This document shows positions 9,262-19,033 of a stretch of DNA of 36,993 bases, piece after piece; the stretch's first letter is position 1; every line of letters starts with the position of its first letter. The DNA lies in contig JBNGIQ010007859.1 of NCBI GenBank assembly GCA_049999765.1, positions 1-36,993 of the forward strand. Reading direction: 5' to 3'. Below the pieces are notes generated by a model, which saw nothing but the letters and a program-made list of their open reading frames with translations, made no database searches and was not told the DNA's origin. Origin of the DNA: Phaeoceros laevis (Eukaryota; Anthocerotophyta; Anthocerotopsida; Notothyladales). The position numbers and the translations under genes were made by a program.

Positions 9262-11079
9262 ATGTGGCAGCCCGGCAGCATAGCTGCGAGGAGCAGCAGC
9301 GGCAGCGGAGGATTGGCCCGGGCATTGCTGGTTTTGGGGAGATGGGCCGCTCTCATCACTTTTCTGGGATTCGTGAGCGTCACGGCCATGAGCTCCACGC
9401 ACCTCCAGAGCATGCGCAGCGCCAACGAGGATCAACTTGTGGCGAGCACTGCACCATCTTCTGCGCAGGAGAAGGCGTCGGGGGATCTTCACAATCACCA
9501 CCTCCGGTTTGAGGATGGAACGTATTCGGGGGGCCATGGTACGGTGGGACTGGATGCAGCTGACAGTGGGAGAATGAATGGAGGAGGTGGTCGGATTGTG
9601 GATCGTCTCCGGCGGCATTGGGAGGAATTTCAGCTGTTCAAGGAGAGACAACATTCTTCTTCCACTCTGAGCAGCAGGCGTAGTGGGCTGTTGAAAGAAG
9701 AGCATCAGGAACTCGAACCGCTGCGGCTGGAGCTGACGCATCGGGATGCCCCGGGTTCTCCTCTCAGGAGGGAATTTGCGAGCCGAGCAGAAGAAGTTGC
9801 CGAGTTGCTAGCCCGGGATGCATCGAGGTTAGCTGGACTGGGAGGAGAAGAAGAATCCTCTTTGCACACCAGACGGCTCACAGAAGTTGGCACCTACAAG
9901 TCCAAGACTCCCACCAGCTCCAACTTCAAGGCTCCCATCTTCTCCGGATCCCCGTTGGGAACAGGCAGCTACCTGGTGGACTTCTACCTCGGCACACCCC
10001 CGCAGAAATTCTCCCTCATTGCGGACACCGGCAGCGACCTCGTCTGGACCCAGTGCTTCCCCTGTGCCAGCTGCTACCCCCAGGTCCATCCCCTCTACAA
10101 TCCTGCCAATTCCTCCTCCTTCGCTCCCATAGCCTGCGACTCCCAGCAATGCCAACTCATTCCGGCTCCAGACCCCTTGCCCCCCTGCTTGCCGGCCGCC
10201 CCGGGCCCCTGTTTCTACCGATACCAGTACGGGGGGGCCACCTCCTTCACTGAGGGTATCTTCGGCACGGAGACGGCCACCATGAAGGCAGTTCTGGGAT
10301 CAGCTGTGAAGATCAAGGGTGTGGCATTTGGGTGCGGGAATGTTGCGAATCTGGGGAGCTTCGGCAAGGCGGATGGCATTCTGGGGCTGGGCCAGGGACC
10401 CCTCTCCTTCCCACAGCAGATTAGGTCCAAGTACGGGAGCAAATTCGCCTACTGTCTGCTGCCATTCTCCAAGCCTACCACCACCACCTCGCTGCTGGTG
10501 TTCGGGGAGCAGAGTGATGGGCTTCTGGCCAGCAAGGCGTCTGTGCCTGGCAGCCATATCCAGTACACCCAGCTGCTCTCTAACCTCTTCTCTCCCACTT
10601 TCTACTATGTGAGGCCTGTGAAGGCCAGTGTGGGGGGCAAGGTCCTTCCTATCAAGACCAGGCTGTGGCAGTTTGATGCCAAAGGGAATGGCGGCAGCGT
10701 CTTCGAGTCCGGGGTCACTCTTACGTACCTTGTGACGGGCATTTACAAGCAGGTGTACAGTGCGTTCGCGGCCGCTGTGCCCTATCCCAGGGCTCCGGCA
10801 TTTGATGCCACTCTCACCTTGTGCTTCAACGTCAATGGTGTGAAGAAGCTGAACTTCCCACTCCTGAAGATCTGGTTCAAGGACGGAGCAGTCTACGAGC
10901 CGCCTGCGGACAACATCTTCGTCAATGTCGGAGGAGGGATCAGCTGTTTGGCGATCGGGGAGGTGCTCTCGCCCATCGGCCCCAACATTTTTGGGAACCT
11001 ACTGCAGCAGAATTTCTTCATAGTGTATGATCCGGAGAGTCGTCGGCTTGGGTTTACCCCCTCGGAGTGCTCATTCTAA
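9262..11079 (+). CDS. Nepenthesin-type (A1B) aspartic protease, atypical active site
   Basis: Intronless gene of 605 residues from the first ATG at 9262; the frame stays open to a GTG at 9211, which I reject as a start. Order: a hydrophobic signal-anchor or signal peptide at about residues 16-44 (ALLVLGRWAALITFLGFVSV), a propeptide of about 200 residues, then the pepsin-like core from about residue 235 (GTGSYLVDFYLGTPPQKFSL). The first catalytic motif is ADTGSDLVWTQC (D255). The Cys-rich nepenthesin insert follows (CFPCASCYP, IACDSQQC, GPCFYRYQYG), then AFGCGN, GILGLGQGPLS and FAYCLLPF. The second catalytic motif, normally DSGTT, reads FESGVTLTYL, with E482 in place of Asp. The C-terminus is NIFGNLLQQNFFIVYDPE and RRLGFTPSEC. 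Family members are secreted or membrane-anchored plant proteases. The Asp-to-Glu change suggests weak or no proteolysis; that is inference. Confidence 0.93.
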   Translation: MWQPGSIAARSSSGSGGLARALLVLGRWAALITFLGFVSVTAMSSTHLQSMRSANEDQLVASTAPSSAQEKASGDLHNHHLRFEDGTYSGGHGTVGLDAADSGRMNGGGGRIVDRLRRHWEEFQLFKERQHSSSTLSSRRSGLLKEEHQELEPLRLELTHRDAPGSPLRREFASRAEEVAELLARDASRLAGLGGEEESSLHTRRLTEVGTYKSKTPTSSNFKAPIFSGSPLGTGSYLVDFYLGTPPQKFSLIADTGSDLVWTQCFPCASCYPQVHPLYNPANSSSFAPIACDSQQCQLIPAPDPLPPCLPAAPGPCFYRYQYGGATSFTEGIFGTETATMKAVLGSAVKIKGVAFGCGNVANLGSFGKADGILGLGQGPLSFPQQIRSKYGSKFAYCLLPFSKPTTTTSLLVFGEQSDGLLASKASVPGSHIQYTQLLSNLFSPTFYYVRPVKASVGGKVLPIKTRLWQFDAKGNGGSVFESGVTLTYLVTGIYKQVYSAFAAAVPYPRAPAFDATLTLCFNVNGVKKLNFPLLKIWFKDGAVYEPPADNIFVNVGGGISCLAIGEVLSPIGPNIFGNLLQQNFFIVYDPESRRLGFTPSECSF

Positions 11080-11126
11080 TCTCCCCTCATTTGGGCCCCT
11101 TGGGGTGCTCATTCTGATCTCCCCTC
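11062..11126 (+). repeat. Short tandem duplication across the protease stop codon
   Basis: GGAGTGCTCATTCTAATCTC is followed about 37 bases later by GGGTGCTCATTCTGATCTCC. The first copy contains the last codons and the TAA stop at 11077-11079; the second lies in the 3' UTR and changes TAA to TGA in the same relative position. Confidence 0.85.
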
Positions 11127-11622
11127 CTTGTACAGTAGATAGAGTCTACATAGAGAGCTTTCCTGGATTTGATTGAGGACAAACGCAAATAGACTATCAA
11201 CGATGGAAGCCAGGGAGATTTTGCATTTATGACGTAAACTGGAGCACATGCCGGCTATGTAGCATTGCTATTTGACTCATATTCTGCCATCCAGTATGTC
11301 CGGAGCACAGGAAGAAATTCTTGCCTGGACACAACCGAAGGTATTTTTGTTTGGAGCGAAATAACAGTAGGTGCGCAAGATTTTGCATAACTGCAATGCA
11401 CCCACCGTGTGCAGGCCCTGTTCCCTTGCACTAGCAGACCCTGGTTCTTTCTGTAAAAAACTTTTACAACACAAAGACACCAGTCTCTGCCAAGTTGCAG
11501 CACTACCAAAACAACGGTGCGTTATCTCATCCTTGACGAAACCTTTTGAAAAGTGTCCCCCTTCTTCGCGCAGCAATTGTTTGCATACACTGGATGCAGG
11601 TGGACTAGCACTCGAGCACCGG
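11127..11622. other. Convergent intergenic space between the protease and COX6B
   Basis: About 500 bases between two genes that converge. I see no further coding exon. It should hold both 3' UTRs and polyadenylation sites. Frames at 11255-11765 on the minus strand are mostly shadows that run through COX6B introns. Confidence 0.5.
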
Positions 11623-12214
11623 TTAGTAGCGACCTGGAAATGTACCACTTGCCCTCTGCTCGTTCCACCTCTCAATCTGCGTTGACGCCATGAGCTTATC
11701 AGAACCAAGTGACGGCTGGTTTCAGACTCATAACAGCAGCGCAGATGAGCTGCCAACTTACCCATTCACCGGGGCATAATGATCGATAATACTTCGCGTA
11801 CTTGTTGCATTCACTAGCACCTTCACCCTTCTCTGCAACACATCTGCCAGGAGTCCAGTACTTTTACTAGACAGTGTGACGGCACATGGACCTTCTCAGC
11901 TGGACAAAGTAGAGGAGCTCTTCAGGTTAAGTGGGCATCCGATCAGAAACGTACTTGTGATACTCGTTGTATCTGGTATAGCAGTGCTTGGCCTGATTGG
12001 TGGTGGGAAAACGGAAATCCATGGGTGCAGTCTTTATATCATCAACCTGCACCCCACAAAAGCACCGTATGAGGTCCATACAATCACACAAATTGAAGAT
12101 AGTTGAAACAGGCCACTGCGGTGATTGGATACAGCAAGGCACCGTAATGCCCTTCTTCTCTTTCTTTTCTCCCTTTTCTTCATTCTCGTCCTTAGATTTC
12201 TTATCCTTACCCAT
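11623..12214 (-). CDS. COX6B: Cytochrome c oxidase subunit 6b (COX6B)
   Basis: Small nuclear-encoded subunit of mitochondrial complex IV, placed on the intermembrane-space side. Four exons inferred on the minus strand: 12214-12143 (Lys/Glu-rich leader MGKDKKSKDENEEKGEKKEK), 12046-11955, 11843-11762 and 11676-11623 with the stop. Phases agree at every junction and introns have GT-AG ends, giving 99 residues. Diagnostic blocks are IKTAPMDFRFPTTNQ, HCYTRYNEYHKC (CX9C), ECNKYAKYYRSLCPGEW (CX10C) and ERWNEQRASGTFPG. These two Cys pairs form the CHCH fold oxidised by the MIA40 pathway. The leader is charged and not a classical presequence, as in other plant COX6B proteins with N-terminal extensions. 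It converges on the protease gene and is separated from the next minus-strand gene by about 400 bases. Confidence 0.93.
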
Positions 12215-12616
12215 GGCTGATCAAAGAGCTTTCCAGTCAACTCAGAAATGCTAGCTCTTAACATTTCCCAGCTACGAAAAACGTTGGCACTAGATTTGCA
12301 GTCATTCTGCAACCTCCCAGAGTTTGGCAACTCTTCATAGCCAGTGACCCTTCAAATCAAAAGGCAGCGCGTGCACACAACCGCAACGTCACAATTCCTT
12401 CCAGTCACACAACCTAACTACAAACTGCCAATTTTGCAACCCTAACCAAACCACTGTCAAATTTGTGGTCACCAGTCAAAGTACATCACCCTCCTGCTCC
12501 TGCTCAATTCCAGGTCACACAATTCTTCGGGACAAACAAAAAACACTAGTTCCCCAAAAACCGATAGGAATAATCAGAGATCCTACACAATTGAGAACGA
12601 TCTAAATTTCAACGAT
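12215..12616. other. COX6B upstream region
   Basis: About 400 bases between the COX6B start and the end of the acidic-protein gene, both on the minus strand. I see no coding exon. It should include the COX6B promoter and the 3' UTR of the upstream gene. Confidence 0.5.
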
Positions 12617-12980
12617 CTACTGGCCATCACCAGCAAACAATCCAGACATCCAAGATGAGAAGGCGGCAGGACGCACCGTGACTTTAAGGGCTGTCTCATC
12701 AGACTCGGCATCCTCCTCCTCCTCTGCGACCTCCGCTGCAGCAGGCTCCTCAGCCTCTTCCGTCTCATTGTTCACCTCTGCAACGTCCTGCCCCAGCCAC
12801 ACCAAACAGCCCCGTCTCACGTCACATCAGCAGCTGCTCTGCCATTCTCGGTCAGCTGCAGGCTGGAATGATAAACGCGAGCCCTAAGGCAGCTACCGGC
12901 TCCGATTCCTCGGCGTCGCTGTGGTTGGAAGAGACCTGCTCCTGCTCTTCAGCATGCGCTTCTTCCACATTGTCGCCCAT
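12617..12980 (-). CDS. Small acidic protein of unknown function (two exons)
   Basis: I do not recognise a family. A minus-strand ATG at 12980 opens an 84-base exon (12980-12897, MGDNVEEAHAEEQEQVSSNH and on to EESEP). It ends at a GTAGCT donor. The second exon, 12775-12617, begins after CAGAG and joins in frame (VNNETEEAEEPAAAEV, EEEEDAESDETA), ending WMSGLFAGDGQ and stop. The predicted protein is 80 residues, with about 65 very acidic, Glu/Ala-rich residues, then a short basic-hydrophobic tail (KVTVRP, FSSWMSGLF) that could be an anchor or binding peptide. It is head-to-head with uS5m, with 210 bases between start codons. The splice model is my inference. Low-complexity composition means chance coding cannot be excluded. 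Confidence 0.5.
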
Positions 12981-13190
12981 GGTGGCGAGGTTGATCGACG
13001 TTCAATAGCTGCAGATTCTTGCCAAATCGGCCAGTGTCGGGCAGAACACAGACACCGTCCAAATCGATGCAACAATGTAGGAACGGAGGAGTGAAAAATG
13101 CTAAACTTCGGAGCAGTTAACCTCACCACCTCGCTGAGTTGAGCAAACCCTCGACTTGCATCGAGTCACTCTGTTACCCTCGTCTTAGAG
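12981..13190. promoter_or_regulatory. Putative bidirectional promoter
   Basis: The start codons of the acidic-protein gene (minus) and uS5m (plus) are 210 bases apart and diverge. The interval must contain both 5' leaders and at least the core promoters. I did not identify a TATA box or other specific element. Confidence 0.5.
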
Positions 13191-14874
13191 ATGGCAGCGG
13201 CAGCGGCCAAATCCGGACGCTTCTGGCGTCTTGTAGTTAGATCGCTGCACACCAGTTGCAGACATGCCCCCTCTGAGCCTGCACTTGCGCCGGAACCTGG
13301 TCTGGGGTTGTTCAACTTGGCTGCAGTCAACTCCAGGGAGGTGGGGGTCCTTCTGGGTGGATTGCGTAGGCACGGCATGATGCCTTCATGGAATGTGGGT
13401 CAGTCTGTTCTTATGAGACCAATGTCTTCTTGTTATGAGCTGCAAGTTTGGCTGAGTGGCAGATAGTGGAACAGGTTCTGTGAATTTATAGTGTTTTACA
13501 GATCATGGGATTCGGTGGATGTCGAGCAGCCAACTGCCACGGGCAAGGGATGATATAGATCAACGGCCTAGGAAGGACGGAGAAGAGGAGGGCGAAGGTG
13601 ATGATGGTGAAGGAGATGACGTCGGAACTGAAGGACAAATTTTTGAGGAGGGGTCGCTGCAATCCCAGCTCCTAAATGCGCCTCGGAGGAAAAGGAGATA
13701 TTTGATGGAGAGAGCCTTGAAGATCAGGTCTCCTCAGACTCCGGCACCTAGCGAGAGGATGGTATAAGTGGCCAAAATCTGCGCCGTCTATGTGGGTTGA
13801 ATGCCAGCTATCTGACCTTATTCATGCTCAAATAGGTTCCGTCGTAGCTGCTTATCTGGAGGGTAGCTTTGTTACGGGGGTTAAAGTACCCCAGACTAAC
13901 CTCTGACCATTGCGATGGTTTGCAGGAAATGAAAGTCATTGACGTGAATCGGACTTGCAAAGTGACCAAGGTTGGTATTACTCTCATGTTGATTCCTCTC
14001 AGAGTGTGTGCATCTAATCTGTTTGCTGATCACCCGCATGGGTTTCACTTGGTTTGAGTGTTCATGGTTCAGGGTGGTGGGGTGATGAACTTTACTGCAT
14101 TCGTAATCTGCGGAAATAACAATGGGGTTGTAGGATTTGGCAAAGGCAAGTCAACAGAAGTGCCTGCTGCTGTTGACAAGGTGCGCCTGATTAATGTCTG
14201 CCTCTGATGCTTCTTACACTGAAGGATTCAACCTCTTCTCATTAGGTAACATTTTCACTTCGGTATTTCCAGGCTTATTTGAGAGCAATGAGCAACCTCC
14301 ACTACTTTGAACGGTATCAGGGCCATACAATATATCGACCGCATGACACAAAGTTTGGCAAAACAAAGGTAAAGAATCAATTGAAGGATGTACTGTTCTT
14401 TTATCTTTTGGGTGGCCTACATAACCTTTTCGGGTCATGTATTGTCGTTGCGTTCTGCAGATATATCTTTGGCCTGCCAAAGCTGGCGTTGGAATGAGGG
14501 CCAGTCACACAGTCGGTGGCATTTTGAGGTTAGCAGGATTCAAGGACGTCAAAACCAAAGTAAGTAAACTTCAGTCTTCTATGGGAAACTTCGTTTTGGC
14601 GGAGCAAGACATCCATCCCGGTGTCACTGAATTTTCTTTGATGACGGGTTTTTGTTATTTGACGCAGATTGTTGGCTCCAGGCATCCACACAACACCGTT
14701 AAAGCTGTCTTCAAAGCTCTGAGTGAAGTATGAATACTGCAACAGCTGAATTTAAGGCTTTGAGTGTAGCATAACATCCTGGTTATTGTAAAGATGCCAC
14801 TGTGTTGACGAGTTTCAATATTGGTTCATCAGATTGAAGCTCCAGATGACGAATTAGATGGGACCAACTTCTAG
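13191..14874 (+). CDS. Mitochondrial small-subunit ribosomal protein uS5m
   Basis: Ribosomal protein S5 of the plant mitochondrial type. Eight exons with GT-AG borders and consistent phases: 13191-13398, 13502-13761, 13926-13970, 14073-14180, 14273-14368, 14461-14559, 14668-14727 and 14833-14874 including TAG. They give 305 residues. The N-terminus (MAAAAAKSGRFWRLVVRSLH) is Ala/Arg-rich with no acidic residue and fits a mitochondrial presequence. An acidic linker follows (about residues 85-115). The S5 N-terminal RNA-binding domain is seen as CKVTKGGGVMNFTAFVICGN and NGVVGFGKGKSTEVPAA. The C-terminal domain is seen as YLWPAKAGVGMRAS, ILRLAGFKDVKTK and SRHPHNTVKAVFKAL. In bacteria, S5 supports translational accuracy and mRNA entry. 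Intact by every test I could make. Confidence 0.92.
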
Positions 14875-15300
14875 CAACCCGCCATGGCAGGTAGGAGGTG
14901 CCACGATGACGGAACTAAGCACAGCCATGGCTGCGCAGACCCAGTTCCTTCTTGAGTTGAATAAGACCCAGTACATAAGAGCTGAGCCACGTCGGATAAA
15001 GTAGACCTGTGGTAGCTTGTAAGTTGCACGTAGAGCCGCTCCCTTTTGAGGTGGATACCACTAACATCCATGGAGGGAAAATACATCCTTACCATGATCC
15101 TTCGGAAGGCTGAGTGACACTCATAAAAATTAGTTGTATTAAAATGACAATAGTCCACAGAAGCCTTGATAAGGCCACAGAGAGCAACGATTCTCGGTTA
15201 TTCTTGAAGATGCAGGTAACTTACGTCTTGAGGTGATTGACCATGGACCTTGGCAACTATTATAGTTGACAGAATATATAGGTTGACAGTCAGGTTGGAA
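14875..15300. other. Downstream of uS5m, no gene recognised
   Basis: No exon, RNA gene or repeat is evident. The first part is probably the uS5m 3' UTR. Short minus-strand frames here show no family features. Confidence 0.45.
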
Positions 15301-15620
15301 ACAGTTGGAGGTGAAGTACCTCCTCAAGGGTAAAGTACCTCCTCAAGGACTATGTAAAGCAGCAAGGCCTTGGAGAAATGGTAAAGTCAAGGACTCTGTA
15401 AAGCACCTTGGACCTCCTCAAGGACTGTGTAAGCGGTGCAAAGGCCTTGGAGACATGGTCTAGTACTTGGGGAGAAGTTTTTGGTATTGCAAAGGCCTTG
15501 GAGAAATGGTCTCACAGCTGGGGAGAAGTTTATGGGGGGAGAAGTTTATGGTATTGTATCCACATTTCGTAAGTTTATGGGGGGAGAAGTTTATGGTATT
15601 GTATCCACATTTAGTAGTTT
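15300..15620. repeat. Imperfect tandem duplications
   Basis: Motifs such as ACCTCCTCAAGG, GCAAAGGCCTTGGAGA and GGGGAGAAGTTTATGG recur several times. The pair GGAGAAGTTTATGGTATTGT plus ATCCACATTT occurs twice, about 55 bases apart (around 15536-15615). Small repeated frames are by-products. Confidence 0.85.
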
Positions 15621-15792
15621 GATGATTTCCCGGCCCCTTGCTTCATAGCATTATGTTAACCCCTTGGCTTCATAGCATTAAGTTAAACAGAATGAATATC
15701 TTTATTGATGATTTCCCGGCCCCTTGGCTTCATAGCATTATGTTAACCCCTTGGCTTCATAGCATTAAGTTAAACAGAATGAATATCTTTTC
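15621..15792. repeat. Tandem duplication, 86-bp period, with internal duplication
   Basis: Copy one starts at 15621 (GATGATTTCCCGGCCCCTTG) and copy two at 15707. Each copy contains CTTCATAGCATTA twice, followed by AGTTAAACAGAATGAATATC. The repeat is therefore nested: about 34 bp inside 86 bp. Confidence 0.92.
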
Positions 15793-15832
15793 CACCTTAC
15801 TGAAACCGTTGCAGCAAGTGCAGGTGCCCAGG

Positions 15833-15988
15833 TAGGGCTTGAAGACCTTCTCTACTTCTCTCATTCTCTCATTAAGTTCAACCCTCGGGTTCCATGGGAC
15901 CTCGTGCCCGTAGGGCTTGAAGACCTTCTCTACTTCTCTCATTCTCTCATTTAGTTCAACCCTCGGGTTGCATGGGACCTCGTGCCCA
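15833..15988. repeat. Tandem duplication, 78-bp period
   Basis: TAGGGCTTGAAGACCTTCTC begins at 15833 and again at 15911. The copies differ by only a few bases (ATTAAG/ATTTAG, TTCC/TTGC) and end CATGGGACCTCGTGCCC. Confidence 0.93.
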
Positions 15989-16113
15989 GGGTTCCACGGT
16001 TAAGTTGGTGTGCAACCAGCCTACCCTATCCACTGCCCCGTAGTAGAGGACAAGCTGATAGCGGCTAAAGTGGAATGTTTTGTATTGCAATATCTAATGT
16101 CTAGCATGAGCTC

Positions 16114-16213
16114 CCCTAAAAAAAGCTCTAAAATATATATGTATATAGAGTTTGTAGGTAGTGCCCTAAAAAAAGCTCTAAAATATATATGTATATAGAG
16201 TTTGTAGGTAGTG
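16114..16213. repeat. Perfect 50-bp tandem duplication
   Basis: CCCTAAAAAAAGCTCTAAAA through TTTGTAGGTAGTG occurs at 16114-16163 and again, identical, at 16164-16213. AT-rich, non-coding, and probably a recent duplication or an assembly effect. Confidence 0.94.
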
Positions 16214-16600
16214 TCCGATAAGATTTTGTAGGTGTATGCCTTAGTTGCCGAAGCGTAAAATACGGAAGCGAGAATTATGCGTAAAATACGAAAGCGGGAA
16301 TATTACGTAAGTGACGTTAAATTGACGCTTCATTGAAAATGGTGGTTTGTAATCGTCGTATATATGGTGTATTTGCACGTATTTATATCACTATATACTA
16401 TTGTATATTATATACGATCTTGTCTATACATACTTAGTTACCTACTTAACTACATCACTAACAGATTTTGAGCATGGCACATAGTGGGCGATGGCGGGCT
16501 TGGGGACTCGACACGGGCGGAGAGGAGCGACGGCGGGCATGGGCACTCACGAGCATAGGCACTCGACGAGCGTGCACAGGCACTCGACGGGCGTAATTTG
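16214..16600. other. AT-rich then GC-rich minisatellite-like sequence
   Basis: GCGTAAAATACGGAAGCGAG and GCGTAAAATACGAAAGCGGG repeat near 16254-16300. A TA-rich stretch follows at about 16360-16430. GGCACTCGACGAGCG-like units repeat at about 16500-16590. No gene. Confidence 0.6.
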
Positions 16601-16649
16601 GATGCCCTTGTATGCAATGGCAAATCTTATTGATAAAGACTCTTGTCAT

Positions 16650-17385
16650 GCTACTACCAGTGATCCAGACTTATCAATGAGGGCGGTTGTCCTCTGCTTT
16701 TGAAAAGATTGAAGAAGGCTATTGGATTATGCCTAATATCAGATATGGCCTGCAACTGGATTTTCTTCTCATACTCTCTAAGCTTTTGCCGCTTTACCTT
16801 GAAATAGAGGTCGGACAAGCTCCTGTACTCATCCTTCTTTATGATATTACCGGAGTTGTCATTGTTGGGCATTGCTTGAAGGCTTTCTGCAGTTGTTGGC
16901 ATTCATCGTCATGCCACATCCTGCCTCTTGACCCTCTACTTTTCCCTTTCACAGATATCTTTGCTCCATGTTTGGCCAGCATTCTAGTGAAAAGTCTCCA
17001 CAAATTGGTTACCTTCATGTGGAGTGTGGACTGACGATTTTCATCAAGGGATCGCTACAGTGCTATAGTCATGTCTGCTCTGAAGAATTCATTATCCTTT
17101 ACGCGTAAAATACAAGTAGGATTTAAGTGTTCTTACTTCCTATATGTCGGAATGATCGCATGTGGTAGTTGGATTTTAAGCCATAGTGGCATATACTCTG
17201 ATCCTGGACGTTGAATGCCAAATGTAGCCTTGAAAATGCTCAATTTGATTAGCCAATGTTTCCTTGGTTTCCGACAAAACAATGATATCATGATCTGGAA
17301 AATTAGTTATTAAGGACAGTACTTGCTCTTCCTTGTACACATTAATATTGATGTTCCAGTAAATGATGGAAATGCATGTCAGACT
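16650..17385 (-). mobile_element. LINE fragment: endonuclease and linker, decayed
   Basis: Read leftward, the minus strand shows an apurinic-like endonuclease start (YWNININVYKEEQVLSLI, DHDIIVLSETKETLANQ), with the Asn and the SETK Glu typical of LINE endonucleases. After a gap without recognisable coding comes the endonuclease-RT linker: WRLFTRMLAKHG, MWHDDECQQLQKAFK, then, after a frameshift near 16870, DEYRSLSDLYFKVKRQKLRE, HNPIAFFNLFKSR and SLISLDHW. Stops follow immediately, so the RT core is missing. This is a 3'-truncated or rearranged, inactive copy. The order of motifs makes the LINE call firm. The clade is not determined. Confidence 0.78.
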
Positions 17386-17389
17386 TCCT

Positions 17390-18147
17390 ATGATCCTTGC
17401 TAATTGCTAAGTTGATTGGCGTTCGTGCAAAGACACGGGGCTGTCATAGTAATCTTGGATTGATGTTCATAAGCCTCAGAAATTTAGCCATTGTGTAGTC
17501 AGGCACAATTCTGATTGAACTTGATCTTTCATACACTTGTAGATCTAAATCTATTAGATAAACCCTCTGCCCTGTGTTGATGGCTACAATCATGTCGAAG
17601 ATGGTTCCACGTTAGATGCGTAATTCCGATCACAAAGTGGCATGAGGGTGAGAGAGTTCTATTTCTTTGTGTTGTTTGCTCCAGGTTTGTTCAACAGGCT
17701 GATTGTTAAGTAGTTCTTTTGTGGCTAGCCAGGATGTCCAGGACTCTTGAAGTTGTTGTTGTTAGTAGTAGTAGTAATCATGTTGCTTTAATGTGACAAG
17801 TTGCTTACTACTACACTAAGTTCACATTGTTACTTTCATGGATCTCAAGTTGGTATAGGTAGACTTCTCTTATACTACCGTAGGCTATAATCATGTGTTT
17901 GTGTTTGTAACTTTACAAGAAAAACTCGAGCGATTCATACCAGTTCATAGATCTTGCAAAGCCTTGCCTTTCTTTGCAAGGTTCAACATTATTATTTGCC
18001 CATGAAGGGGTCTAGGGTTAGTTTTAGGGTCTCTCAACTTAATTTCTTGCTGCTCTCTACTCTCTAGTGCATGAAGACTCCTGCCCTCATTAGTGTACAT
18101 CAAGTGGCAACACGCCCAATTCCCATTGTGGCGTGAACATCCTCTAC
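17390..18147. other. Intergenic, no gene recognised
   Basis: No supported gene. A short GTAGTAGTAGTAATC run lies at about 17762. This is probably remnant repeat sequence flanking the LINE piece. Confidence 0.4.
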
Positions 18148-18191
18148 CTACTACTACTACTATTATTATTACTACTACTACTACTACTACT
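18148..18191. repeat. (CTA)n/(TTA)n microsatellite
   Basis: An uninterrupted run of CTA units with a central ATTATTATT interruption spans about 44 bases. Confidence 0.95.
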
Positions 18192-18397
18192 GGTCTTGTA
18201 GATTTTTCCATAGGGATTTGCGGACTTCTCCCTCCTACTACTCATAAGCCTTTAATGTTTTTAACTCATGCTCTTTTTGCAATTTGGTTCCGTTCACCTT
18301 TTCAACAATCAAGGCTTCTACTACTAATCTTGACTATATGCAAATTTTACTTGTGCAAACTTTTTCTCTCTTAGTTGTAAGTAAACTTTTAAATCCA

Positions 18398-18407
18398 NNN
18401 NNNNNNN
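18398..18407. other. 10-N assembly gap with duplicated flanks
   Basis: Ten N. The 35 bases before it (18363-18397, TTTCTCTCTTAGTTGTAAGT through AAATCCA) are repeated right after it (18409-18443), so the gap probably marks two overlapping contig ends that were not merged. Confidence 0.95.
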
Positions 18408-18443
18408 TTTTCTCTCTTAGTTGTAAGTAAACTTTTAAATCCA

Positions 18444-18953
18444 AGAAGTCTACTAGGAAAGTTCTTATGATTTTTGCTATATTTCTAGAAGCCATGCTTG
18501 CTAGAAATTCCATATGAACAAAAATTCTAACCTTTTGCTCCCTCCATTCTTTTCATGTTTTTTTTTTAGTGAATCAGGGTGCATTTTCATATTAGACACA
18601 ATTTGCATACATTTACACTTTATATCCTTGCTATGCCTTATGTGCCTATCCTTTACTCTATCATGTCCGCTACACCCAAGCTACCTCTTTGAATCTTAAT
18701 TGCTCTCCCAGCTTGAGCCTTCGTGGCATTTTCGTGAGCCAAGTAGCCAGCCGTTAGCCCACCGAACGGAAGCGCGAGTAGCACCGCCTGCACCGGCCCG
18801 CCGAACCAGAGCACGAGCAGGCATTGTATTTGAGAAAATACTTATTTAACCCATAACGAGAAATGGATATAGGTGGATGGATAAACCACCTGTCCACGGC
18901 TTCGTTATCCTCTCCAGGTGCTTTTAAACTCTTTATGCTCACCTTAAAAAAGC
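18444..18953. other. Intergenic, no gene recognised
   Basis: AT-rich sequence with short frames only. GAGCACGAGCAGG-like words near 18770-18820 form a weak direct repeat (CGCGAGTAGCACCG / GAGCACGAGCAGG). No gene. Confidence 0.4.
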
Positions 18954-19033
18954 AAAGTCATATCCTTTTAATCAATCCAAAGATCATCCTTACAAAGTCA
19001 TCTCCTTTTAATCAATCCGGAGATCATCCTTAC
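18954..19033. repeat. 40-bp tandem duplication
   Basis: AAAGTCATATCCTTTTAATC begins at 18954 and AAAGTCATCTCCTTTTAATC at 18994. Both continue through AGATCATCCTTAC with few differences. Confidence 0.92.
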
